In this document: positions 1 through 7,428 of the stretch, in pieces | Numbering within the stretch: position 1 is the stretch's first letter | Layout: each line of letters opens with the position of its first letter | Origin: a candidate division SR1 bacterium | Lineage (GTDB): Bacteria > Patescibacteriota > Gracilibacteria > Absconditabacterales > Absconditicoccaceae | Direction: 5' to 3' | Length of the DNA: 38,290 nt | Assembly (NCBI GenBank): GCA_026397515.1 | Contig: JAPLUU010000004.1 | Span: forward strand, 1 to 38,290 | Notes under the pieces: generated by a model | What the model was told of the DNA's origin: nothing | The model's database searches: none | What the model saw: only the letters and a program-made list of their open reading frames with translations | Made by a program: the position numbers and the translations under genes

Positions 1-22
1 AATAATCAAACAAAAAACATAA

Positions 23-48
23 AAAAATCCGCTTAATCGCGGATTTTT
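23..48 (-). terminator. Rho-independent terminator of the pilin/TraC-like operon
   Basis: A 10-bp perfect inverted repeat (AAAAATCCGC, 23-32; GCGGATTTTT, 39-48) with a 6-nt loop. Read on the minus strand it lies about 20 nt after the TAA of the TraC-like gene and ends in a T-run, so it probably closes that operon. The stem ATCCGC is also used at 28620-28637. Confidence 0.8.
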
Positions 49-69
49 ATTGTATTATATTTTCTCTAT

Positions 70-774
70 TTATTTAATAAGTGGTGCTTGAGAACTATGC
101 AGCAATGGATTGTAGCAACGAAAAATAAGACTTATGATATCTGATGTAGGTATTTTTTCTGCACCGATTCCCATACCATTGAGCCCATCGATAATAAGAT
201 TTACTCTTGTGTCCAATCAATTTCTTCCTTTGAGAAATTGTCTGTATCTCGTAACGACTTTTTCTACGCTATCTTTAGCATTGAGGACATCAAGTAACTT
301 TCCCCATCGTGATCTTTGGATTTGTCCTTTATCTTGTTCACTTTCGTAATAGGGGACAATGATATAAAACTCTTTGTTGAAGATCAATCATTGTTGCATA
401 TCGATATTTTGAAGGAATCTATAATATGCTTCACCTTGCTGTTTAAGTACGGGATTTTCTATGTTTTTGATATTACCGTCGATGTAGGTTAGATAATTTG
501 AAAGGTCTAGGAAGGTATTACGAACAAGGATCTGAATAGGATATTCCAATCAGTTTAAGAATTTTTTATATTGTTCTAATACTATCTGTTGCTCTTCACC
601 ATTTTTGAGATCAAGATTTATTCCATTGATTTTTAGAATAGCTCTGAGTCCTCCATCTTTCATAATAAGTGTATCATTTCTAATTTCTGAGATCGGCAAC
701 ATCGTCTCTGTATTGAAGAGATTTTCATGTTTAAGTTTTTGTATTTTGTTTTTTTCTCACAAACCGAATACCAT
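70..774 (-). CDS. TraC-like domain protein of a CPR type IV secretion-like module
   Basis: A 234-residue protein with TGA read as Gly at several sites (for example in F-L-N-G-L-E-Y and M-Q-Q-G-L-I-F). It begins M-V-F-G-L-G-E-K and contains a pattern like L-E-Q-Y-K-K-F-L-N-G-L, P-I-Q-I-L-V-R and D-L-S-N-Y-L, which I recognise from the TraC-like N-terminal domain of VirB4-type ATPases. In candidate-phylum bacteria this domain is often a separate gene beside pilin-like genes. No Walker motif is present, so the ATPase is not here. It is the last gene of a three-gene minus-strand operon, 23 nt after the preceding gene, and is followed by a terminator. The ATG at 774 is chosen because TAA lies just upstream in frame. 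The domain call is from memory of the family; its function is inferred. Confidence 0.72.
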
Positions 775-797
775 CCGTCATTACAAAAAGATAAAAA

Positions 798-1340
798 TTA
801 GTTAGTTACTGTCGTATATATATCAAAGAAGAAGCTAGCGATAAACCATGATAATCACATTATTGCGAGTGCTATCCCGACACCGATAAGAATCTTTTTT
901 GCTTTACCGACACCATCTTCACCTTTGGAAAAGAAGATAAGATAAAATGCAAAGATAACCATCACCAGTGAAAGAAAGCTTACAAGTCCTAGGAATATAT
1001 TCAATATCCATTTAACGTAATTGGTAGCTATAGAGGTAGAAGTTCCACCTGTTGGATTATAAGAAGTTCCACTGAGTCTAAAAAAATCAGTAAGTCTTTT
1101 GATTATACTTGTAGAGGGATTTACGGTATCTGTCTTTACTACATCCGCCAAATTAGTTGTTTCACCAACACCTTGGAGTGGTGTAGTGGAATTTATATCA
1201 TAAGGAAATGCTGTCTCTGTTGGAGCAAATTGTCCTATAGATATGCTCGGTACGAAACTCGCCAAAGCCAAAAATCCTCCTACGATAAAGAAGATGTTTT
1301 TAATGATTGTGTGATGTACTACGGTAACATATCTTTTCAT
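798..1340 (-). CDS. Pilin-like two-helix membrane protein (T4SS pilin/TrbC-VirB2-like)
   Basis: A 180-residue protein. An N-terminal hydrophobic signal-like helix (residues about 13-33) is followed by a Ser/Thr-rich linker. Two C-terminal hydrophobic helices follow, separated by a short charged loop (F-F-S-K-G-E-D-G-V-G-K-A-K-K). The second helix includes a TGA-encoded Gly (A-I-M-G-L-S-W-F). This layout of signal, linker, helix, basic loop and helix is that of the VirB2/TrbC-like pilins common in candidate-phylum genomes. The gene starts 4 nt after the stop of a similar gene, so the two are probably co-transcribed paralogues. Without reading TGA as Gly the protein would lose its last 19 residues, half of the final helix. 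Confidence 0.7.
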
Positions 1341-1344
1341 ATTT

Positions 1345-1839
1345 TTATGGTCAAATGATTAAAGCAAGTAACCAGAATATCGCACTTACTATAAGCCAGC
1401 TTGCACCAATTCCAGCAATAGCGATACCTGCATATTTTACTCCTGATAGTCATTTTTTGTATTGGGTATCATCACCTGCTGCGGTCACAATCAAAAATCC
1501 ATGATAGATGAGATATACAAGAGCAATGAGCGACACCATTCATAATGCATAATTAATAATATTTTTAATGACATCCATGACTTTGCTTTGGGCATTTTGG
1601 TGGCTAGATATTTCATTCCCTACGCCTACCACTCCTGATAATACACCTGTTCACATTCCGGGATTTATTATATTGTATGCTCATTGTCTCAGTGGGTCAT
1701 TAATATTTTCTGTATTGAGTACCTGTTGATCATTTTCATTGAGAATATAATTTTGTGAATCAGGAACTATCATCTGCGCATATCAAACGACGAGCAGTGA
1801 TGCATACATAATGATTCAACCGATAATAAGCTTTTTCAT
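1345..1839 (-). CDS. Pilin-like two-helix membrane protein, first gene of operon
   Basis: A 164-residue protein beginning M-K-K-L-I-I-G-G-I-I-M, an N-terminal signal-like helix whose glycine is partly TGA-encoded. A soluble stretch rich in Asn and Gln follows, then two hydrophobic helices (roughly residues 95-115 and 130-160) joined by the loop T-A-A-G-D-D-T-Q-Y-K-K-G. The architecture matches the neighbouring protein and VirB2/TrbC-like pilins, although sequence identity is low. It contains about eight in-frame TGA codons. It is divergent from the gene starting at 2032, and the space between carries a palindrome that could serve as a shared operator. Function in a secretion or DNA-transfer channel is inferred from context. 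Confidence 0.66.
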
Positions 1840-1970
1840 ATCGAACACTATTGAATATAAAGGTGAAAGTAGGATTTTTTGCTTTCTACGTACTACTTTC
1901 TCTGTATTACTATTTTATTTGTTTTTATACATTTTGCAAATTTTAACCTTGAAAAACACCTGCTATTGGA

Positions 1971-1988
1971 TATATATGCCCATATATA
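1971..1988. promoter_or_regulatory. Perfect AT-rich palindrome between divergent genes
   Basis: TATATATG-CC-CATATATA, with 8-bp arms, lies in the 192-bp space between the pilin-like operon (-) and the membrane-protein gene (+), about 30 bp before a TTGACA hexamer at 2000-2005. The symmetry and position suit an operator for a dimeric regulator. A palindrome of this composition can also arise by chance in AT-rich DNA, so this is a weak call. Confidence 0.3.
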
Positions 1989-2031
1989 GGTAAAATAGAT
2001 TGACATTTTTACTTAATATTATACATAATCG

Positions 2032-3159
2032 ATGAAAAAAAACCTTTTCCTTTTGTTTAGTATCTATTTCTTTGTATTACAACCCTTGATTATCGGTATT
2101 TTGCGATGACAAGCAAATTTTTTCTGGTTGGGCGCAATCAATCTTGTAGCGATTATTTTGATTGGAATGCTCTCTAGTAGCGTAGAAGCTGAAAAAGAAA
2201 AGACCCATGACCATGAAAAAAAACCAGAAGTAGTCAAAGAAGCTAAGGTATCCTTTCATGATCATTTTCGTGCCGTAGCCAAAGAACGTAACAAAAAATC
2301 AGAATTAGTACTTCCTACTATTATCAGTTTATTGGTAGCTATTCTTATTTTCTTTATGTTTCAATCCAATAACGCTGCTCTACAGGTTATAATATTGTTT
2401 GCTGTTGTCATTGGATTTATCGTATTTCTTGGATTGACACTTATATTCAAACATCGTATCACTAAACGTTTTTGGACTTTAGTAGGAACAAAAATATATT
2501 TGATTCTTTTGATCGCTAGTCTCGCATTGACGGCATATGATTACTACCAAGTACACAAAGATTTCAATGCAACCTTCCAAGATTATGTCGCACAAAATCT
2601 CCTCGGAGAAGAAAGAATTCCAACTGACGGATATGTATTCACGGGTGAAGGAACAGTATTAGGAACTGGACTAGGAAGCACCACAGGGGTACAAGAAGTT
2701 TCTTCAGATATCTTTACGGGAACAACAGTAAATTCTGATATACAAGAAGCAACAGGAACCGTTTTGTGAACCTCTTCTGAAGTAATTACTCCTACGACTA
2801 ATACTGCTGCTACAACTCTAGGTAATCAGAAACTTATGGATGCAGTACTCTATCTCTTGAAAAAATATGATATTCCTCTGATTACCAAAAAAGATATTTC
2901 ATTTACCTACGTAACGTTTAAAAACCCATACTACAACGAATGGAGAACGGCCTACGCAAGTAAACTTATCGGGAAATCAACTAATCCAAGTAAATATATC
3001 GTCTGTGAAAGTTATATCGTCATGAAGTGAATATTAGAAAAATGGAACGTCCCTTATACATCAACAACTGTTTTAGCGAAATTCCGAGCAGAAGCAGTAA
3101 AAAGAAATGCCTTGAACGGATGTGTTAAAGGTAAAATTGTAACTGATACAACATTATAA
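2032..3159 (+). CDS. Membrane-anchored protein with SLH-like C-terminal region
   Basis: A 375-residue protein. Hydrophobic helices lie at about 5-25 and 30-50. A charged His/Lys/Glu-rich cytoplasmic-type loop follows, then three helices at roughly 95-115, 118-138 and 148-165, and a Thr/Gly/Ser-rich linker (about 190-265). The C-terminal 110 residues contain L-M-D-A-V-L-Y-L-L-K-K-Y-D-I-P-L and a second similar repeat, G-I-L-E-K-W-N-V-P. These resemble the repeating helices of S-layer-homology-type domains, though I cannot confirm this. In-frame TGA codons join the linker to the C-terminal part. The start codon sits 9 nt after a TATTAT hexamer (2017-2022), suggesting a very short or absent leader. 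A terminator follows at 3185-3201. Function unknown. Confidence 0.7.
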
Positions 3160-3184
3160 ATATACTTTCACCGTTTAAAAAAAG

Positions 3185-3201
3185 CCGACCAATGAGGTCG
3201 G
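3185..3201 (+). terminator. Rho-independent terminator after the membrane-protein gene
   Basis: CCGACC-aatga-GGTCGG followed by seven T residues, 25 nt after the stop codon at 3157-3159. The stem is preceded by an A-run, so it could also work on the opposite strand. Confidence 0.85.
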
Positions 3202-3301
3202 TTTTTTTGTCTTTAAATTTTTCTATTTCATTCTAATATCTTGAAAACAATTAAAGAAAGACTACTCTATTGAGTACATCTTTTATTCATTACTCTATGG
3301 T

Positions 3302-3829
3302 ATGACATTGGATGAAAATATATTGGAAGCAAGCAAACAGACAAAAATAATAGCATCAAATTTATTGAAAGAAAAAAATATATTGAAAACTTTATCTCTG
3401 GTAGGTACACCATTGATAATTGGAAGTTATGCGTTAGATCTCATGGTTGATCCTGATATTGATATTGTTGTTCAAACCAATTTTCCAAAAAAAAAAGCCA
3501 AAGAAGCTTTGGATATATTTATAGAAAAAGAAACCGTGCAAAAATATGAATTTTGAGATTTTGTAAAATTTCCAAGAAAAAACCGTCCAGAATGATATAT
3601 AGTGAATTTAAGGATAGAATATGAGGGTATCAAACGAGAGATAGAAATATGGTTCTTGGGAAATATTGATATATATAAAAAACAATTAGACACCTACAAA
3701 AGTAAGATTAACGAAGACAATAGATTAAAAATTCTCAATGCAAAACAGGAAAGAAATACACTGGGACAGACAAAGCATAACAAAAGCAGTATAGAAATAT
3801 ATGATAAAATATTAGATATACACCAATAA
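3302..3829 (+). CDS. Nucleotidyltransferase-fold protein
   Basis: A 175-residue soluble protein. Around residues 40-60 it carries G-S-Y-A-L-D-L-M-V-D-P-D-I-D-I, which fits the nucleotidyltransferase hallmark of a G-S pair followed by a D-x-D metal-binding pair. The rest is rich in Lys and Glu. Two TGA codons encode Gly (Y-E-F-G-D-F and P-E-G-Y-I). Proteins of this size and motif occur in many bacteria as uncharacterised relatives of MNT/aminoglycoside nucleotidyltransferases. The gene stands alone between a terminator and the two-component locus. There is no partner gene of the MNT-HEPN antitoxin type beside it, so substrate and role are unknown. Confidence 0.65.
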
Positions 3830-3840
3830 AAAAAATACAA

Positions 3841-3872
3841 TTTAATGTTTATTTAAGGTATATCAGTAGAAT
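3841..3872 (+). promoter_or_regulatory. Phased TTTAAGG repeats and -10 box upstream of the sensor kinase gene
   Basis: TTTAATG (3841-3847) and TTTAAGGT (3852-3859) are direct repeats with an 11-bp period, as is usual for OmpR/PhoB-type response-regulator sites. Seven bases later comes TAGAAT (3867-3872), a plausible -10 element. The same arrangement, TTTAAGGT, 7 bp, then a -10 hexamer, precedes the exported-protein gene at 5896. The inference is that the regulator encoded at 5146 activates its own kinase gene. Confidence 0.5.
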
Positions 3873-3901
3873 GTTACTGTTTTATAGTATATATCACTAT
3901 C

Positions 3902-5130
3902 ATGCAAAACTATTTTAAAGATATGATACACCATCTGAAAATGAAGTTTTCACGTTTCACGTTCAGATTTTCTGATCTCAAGACATCGACACAGATAAGT
4001 CTAAAATTCACATTATTCACTATGCTACAAGTATTGCTATTTAGCATATTGGCAAACGGTATTTTTTTCGAAAACTGGTATAATAGACAACAAGGACAGA
4101 TTCCACCGATACCTGGTCCTATCATGATGCAGAAAATGGTTCTAGGAAAAAATAGGATGCCGGAAGCAGAAATATTCGATGTCGATAGTCCAGAGTGAAC
4201 ATCACTTCAATCATCACATCGAATAAAATGAATCGCAAAAATAGATGATATGTATTTTATGTATAAAAAAGTTTGAAATGAACTTCTAGTTACTAATGTC
4301 ACCCAACATGTGATTGTCCAAAAAAATCTCATCTGGATTAGTATTTATTTGATGCTTATCTTCTGAGCTATCGCCTATATACTCTCTCGCTTTTTTGTAA
4401 AAACATCATTAAAAAAACTTACTCAATTACTCTGATTTCTTGATCACGTACATATTGATAACCTGAATGAAAAAATCGAGATCTCTGGACATCCCTATGA
4501 TGAAATAAATAGAGTCAGTGAAAAATTTAATGAAGTCTTGGAAAAAATTCATAAACAGACTTTGAGTCTAAAGGATTTTGTAACGAATGCTTCGCATGAA
4601 TTGAAAACACCACTGATGAGTATGAGTACAGAAATAGATTATGCAACTAAGACGAAGCAATATGCAGAAGGACTTACTAACCTAAAACAACAGCTCAAAT
4701 GAATGAATGCACTTCTAGAAACACTTGTTACCATAAGTAAATTAGAAGCATTGGAAACACTAAAAACAGAGCAAATAGATATGAGCACAAGTACAGAAAC
4801 TATTGTGAATGATGTACAAAAAATCTATCAAGCAAAAAATATTACCCTCACCCATCATATCGCGAAAAATATTTCCAAAAAAATACACAAAGAGAGTCGG
4901 AATATTATTGTAAAAAAAAATTTTTTATCAAAGATAGCGGGAAGTGAATCTCACCAAACGATCTTGAGCATATCCGGGAAAGATTTTGGCAGGCTGACCG
5001 TAGCAAAACCGATACAAAGAGCTTTTGATTATGATTATATTTAACGAAACTGCTCGTAGAAAAACATGGATGGAAAATAGGAATTACTAGTAAAATAGAT
5101 ACGTGAACGGTCTGTACCATAATATTTTAA
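3902..5130 (+). pseudogene. Sensor histidine kinase, frameshifted and lacking the N-box
   Basis: The first frame gives two transmembrane segments (about residues 35-55 and 145-165) around a short external loop. A linker and a HisKA helix with N-A-S-H-E-L-K-T-P-L follow; the phosphorylated His is about residue 232. After about residue 335 the frame must change at an A9 run (4912-4920) to read F-I-K-D-S-G-K-G-I-S (D-x-G-x-G box), E-R-F-W-Q-A-D, then S-F-G-L-G-L-Y-L-T-K (G2 box, both Gly as TGA) and the end at TAA 5128-5130. Besides the shift, the Asn-containing N-box helix that should lie between K-E-S-R-N-I-I-V-K and F-F-I-K-D is absent, so about 20 residues are missing. ATP binding should therefore be lost. 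The two halves are otherwise well preserved, so this is either recent decay or an assembly error at the homopolymer. Confidence 0.78.
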
Positions 5131-5132
5131 AC

Positions 5133-5138
5133 TATAAT
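5133..5138 (+). promoter_or_regulatory. -10 box of the response regulator gene (leaderless or nearly so)
   Basis: A consensus TATAAT lies 7 nt before the ATG at 5146. Normal initiation 6-8 nt after the hexamer would place the transcript start at or next to the start codon, so this mRNA is probably leaderless. There is no Shine-Dalgarno sequence. The promoter lies within the last bases of, or just after, the damaged kinase gene, giving the regulator its own transcription. Confidence 0.5.
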
Positions 5139-5145
5139 ATAGCTC

Positions 5146-5799
5146 ATGAAAATACTTCTTGTCGAAGACAATAAAACTATCGGAAATAATATCAAAAAAT
5201 ATCTCGAGCTTGAACACAACGAAGTCATGCGAGCTGAAAATGGCTTGTATGCTTTGGAGATTATGAAGCATCATGAATTTGATGTTATCATTTTGGATAT
5301 CATGCTTCCGGGAATGGATGGTATACAGTTGTGTAAAAATATTAGAAAAAAATATCCCACGACCGCTATTCTTATGACAACCGCAAAGTGAGAACTCGAT
5401 GATAAATTGGAATGATTTGCTTGTGGTGCTGATGATTATATTGTCAAACCATTTGATCTCAAAGAACTTGATGCTAGAATAACTGCAGTTTTGAAAAGAG
5501 TTCCTACAAGAAATATTTTGGATCATAAAACTATCCGTATCGATAGGGATCAGAAAAAAGTATTCAAGAATAATAAAGAAATCAAGACGACCTTGAAAGA
5601 ATTTCAGATATTAGAATATCTTTTGGAAAGAGAAGGAAGAACTATTTCCAGGACAGAAATCATAGAAGAGGTTCGAGGCAATGATCAGATTTTTGAAGAG
5701 GATGCAAAACTTGATGTATATATTTCCAACCTCAGAAAAAAATTAGGGAAAACTATCATAGAGACAATTAAAGGCTTTGGCTACCAAATTCCACATTAA
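5146..5799 (+). CDS. OmpR-family response regulator
   Basis: A 217-residue protein. The receiver domain (1-115) has the acidic pair E7-D8, the phospho-acceptor D51 in I-I-L-D-I-M-L-P-G-M-D-G, a Thr at the T-T-A-K switch site, and Lys in D-D-Y-I-V-K-P-F-D. Two TGA codons supply Gly in T-A-K-G-E-L and L-E-G-F-A-C-G-A. The C-terminal winged-helix domain (about 125-217) ends with D-V-Y-I-S-N-L-R-K-K-L and I-K-G-F-G-Y-Q-I, typical of OmpR/PhoB DNA-binding domains. It lies 15 nt after the kinase gene and forms its cognate pair. Direct repeats matching OmpR-type spacing occur before the kinase gene and after this gene. All key residues are intact even though the kinase looks broken. Confidence 0.93.
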
Positions 5800-5805
5800 A
5801 TTTCA

Positions 5806-5848
5806 TTTAAGGTAATCTTTAGTTTTCTTTAAGGTCAGTGTGTATACT
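5806..5848 (+). promoter_or_regulatory. Phased TTTAAGG repeats and -10 box upstream of the exported-protein gene
   Basis: TTTAAGG at 5806 and TTTAAGGT at 5828 are 22 bp apart, with a degenerate copy (CTTTAGT) at 5817 and perhaps another at 5795, all in 11-bp register. TATACT (5843-5848) follows the last repeat after exactly 7 bp, as at the kinase promoter. A transcript would start near 5855, giving a leader of about 40 nt. The evidence is the sequence pattern alone. Confidence 0.52.
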
Positions 5849-5852
5849 GAGG

Positions 5853-5872
5853 GCGTCAAAATAAATTGACGC
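5853..5872 (+). terminator. Rho-independent terminator after the response regulator gene
   Basis: GCGTCAA-6 nt-TTGACGC followed by TTTTATTA, 54 nt after the regulator stop codon. It overlaps the predicted transcript start of the next gene, so part of the same hairpin may sit at the 5' end of that mRNA. Confidence 0.65.
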
Positions 5873-5895
5873 TTTTATTATTTACTATACAAGAC

Positions 5896-6543
5896 ATGAA
5901 AACAAAAATTATCGTAGCGAGTAGCCTCGGGTTACTTGGAATCACAAGTATGATTGTATGAGCGACAACATTTGCTGCAAACACAGGTACAGACAAAACT
6001 TTGGCATATGGTTCATGAATTAAAATGATGGGGAATCGTGGTGGTATGATGAAATTATTTACCAACACTGGAGATGCACAAGCATTTAAAACAGCAGTAG
6101 AAAACGCTATAACGAATAAGGACTTTGCTGCATTCACAGCGGTACACGTAAAATATGGTATCACTATGAATATTACACAAGATCAATTTAATGAAATGAT
6201 TGCCGTAAAAACTCAAATGGATGCTTTACATCAAAAAATAAGTGCCGCACTCAAAGCTGGTGATTATGCTGCATGGAAACAACTCAACAAAGACACACCG
6301 ATCTTGACTAAAATCGATACGGAAGCTAAATTTAAAAAACTTGCAGAGCTAGAAACGTATAGAGAAAAAATCGATGTCATCAGTACAGACCTCTGAATTG
6401 GCGAACTCAAGGGTGATGATGAACATTGAGATAAATTGGGAATGTGGTTTGATATGTGAAAATGAATGGAAAAATGATTGGGTATGAAAAAAGGAACCTG
6501 AGTACATAGGTGATTTGGAGCATATACATGAAAAGCTAACTAA
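5896..6543 (+). CDS. Small exported protein, predicted target of the two-component system
   Basis: A 215-residue protein. An N-terminal signal peptide (M-K-T-K-I-I-V-A-S-S..., cleavage probably near A-T-T-F-A-A) is followed by an all-helical body of about 120 residues with repeated K/A/D-rich helices. It ends in a Gly/Lys/Met-rich tail. About ten glycines are TGA-encoded, and eight of these fall in the last 45 codons. The position directly after a two-component pair, with matching operator-like repeats, and the small helical periplasmic character recall CpxP/Spy-type stress accessory proteins. I see no LTxxQ motif, so that is only an analogy. The downstream region holds several hairpins. Confidence 0.75.
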
Positions 6544-6548
6544 TATTA

Positions 6549-6618
6549 CCAGCTAAATTACTGGACATATAATCTCGACGGACTACACCCGTCGCTCTCT
6601 GCCGGCACCCGTCGGCAG
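6549..6618 (+). other. Run of three short hairpins downstream of the exported-protein gene
   Basis: CCAG-8-CTGG (6549-6564), CGACGG-7-CCGTCG (6576-6594) and CTGCCG-8-CGGCAG (6599-6618) follow one another, starting 6 nt after the stop codon and leading into the terminator at 6622. The 9-mer CACCCGTCG occurs twice (6586-6594 and 6607-6615). GC content is far above the surroundings. It may be a structured 3' UTR or a small RNA; no known family was recognised. Confidence 0.45.
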
Positions 6619-6621
6619 AAC

Positions 6622-6654
6622 AAAAAAACCTGGACTGCATGGCCAGGTTTTTTT
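6622..6654 (+). terminator. Strong rho-independent terminator
   Basis: A 12-bp perfect stem (AAAAAAACCTGG, 6622-6633; CCAGGTTTTTTT, 6643-6654). It closes the hairpin-rich tail of the exported-protein transcript and, because both arms carry A/T runs, can act in both directions. Confidence 0.85.
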
Positions 6655-6661
6655 CTATAGT

Positions 6662-6695
6662 AGCACCCGGGTGTGTTACATACCACCCGGGTGCT
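6662..6695. repeat. Perfect 12-bp inverted repeat of a GC-rich palindrome
   Basis: AGCACCCGGGTG (6662-6673) and CACCCGGGTGCT (6684-6695) are separated by 10 nt. Each arm contains CACCCGGGTG, itself a perfect 10-bp palindrome, and a third copy lies at 25311-25320 inside the U32 gene. It sits between two convergent genes but lacks a T-run, so it is not a standard terminator. Confidence 0.7.
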
Positions 6696-6702
6696 TACGA
6701 AA

Positions 6703-7023
6703 TTACATAAACATTCTTTGTAAGTCTTCGTCTTTGATCATAGTCTGATTCCATGTTGGCTCGAAAGTGATTTCTATAGCAACGGCTGTACCAGGGACAA
6801 CTTCAAGGACCGCATTAGTTACCATCTCTTTAAGCATATCTGCCATAGGGCAGAAGGGCGTTGTGAACGTCATAAGGATGTTTACTTTTTTCTCCTTAGG
6901 CAAAAAATCGACGGTATAAATCAGTCATAAGGTATAGATATCAATCATCGGAAATTCAGGATCATAGACGGTCTTGAGTTTTTCCTCGATATCATGAACT
7001 GTTTTAGATATGTGGGAATTCAT
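6703..7023 (-). CDS. DUF59/MIP18-family (SufT/PaaD-like) protein
   Basis: A 106-residue protein containing Y-D-P-E-F-P-M-I-D-I-Y-T-L-G-L-I-Y and T-F-T-T-P-F-C-P-M-A-D-M-L. These match the MIP18/DUF59 pattern D-P-E-x-P-x-x-(I/D)-L-G-L-V-Y ... T-x-x-x-C-P. Members help assemble Fe-S clusters or act within PaaD-like complexes; the conserved Cys is present. The glycine in the Y-T-L-G-L motif is a TGA codon. No suf genes are beside it. Its start overlaps the 3' end of the upstream membrane-protein gene by 20 nt (7004-7023), so the two are translationally linked. Confidence 0.85.
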
Positions 7024-7396
7024 TGGTTGTTTTCTTTTGCTCAGAAAATAAAACTACTTGAAGGATAATAAATCCTACGAGAAGAATAATTCAGAGAAAT
7101 TTACCTCGATATCATAGAAGAAGAAATAGTGCGTTAATAAGCACATAAATACCAAATAAAAGCGAAAGCTTATAACTATCTTTTACTAAGCGCTCTTGAG
7201 AAACTTCACGAAAAAATTTTTGCAAACCAAGAAATACATAAAAACTTGCCCCTCGCGCAGCGATAAACAATCAGAGCATACCGAGCCCTATACCTATGAT
7301 TGGATCTTCATATACATTGATTGATGTATACGTGATGATCATAATAAGGACACCGAGTACAAATTTTATAAGTGATGCTATGTGATAGAGATACAT
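7004..7396 (-). CDS. Small integral membrane protein
   Basis: A 130-residue protein with four predicted transmembrane helices (about residues 8-27, 36-58, 80-97 and 101-120). The 2-3 loop is basic (Q-K-F-F-R-E-V-S-Q-E-R-L-V-K). Three TGA codons give Gly inside or at the ends of helices. I recognise no family. It is co-transcribed with the DUF59 gene, with overlapping ends, which suggests a shared but unknown role. Confidence 0.65.
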
Positions 7397-7428
7397 ACGT
7401 TAAGACAAATTCTAAATTTAGTTAATTT

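Noticed and set aside
605-805. Plus-strand frames across 134-805
   Set aside because: They are the opposite strand of the TraC-like gene, whose minus-strand translation shows clear family motifs.
2000-2005. TTGACA at 2000-2005 as the -35 of the 2032 gene
   Set aside because: With normal 16-18 bp spacing the transcript would start inside the coding sequence; TATTAT at 2017-2022 alone fits better, so the -35 role is unsure.
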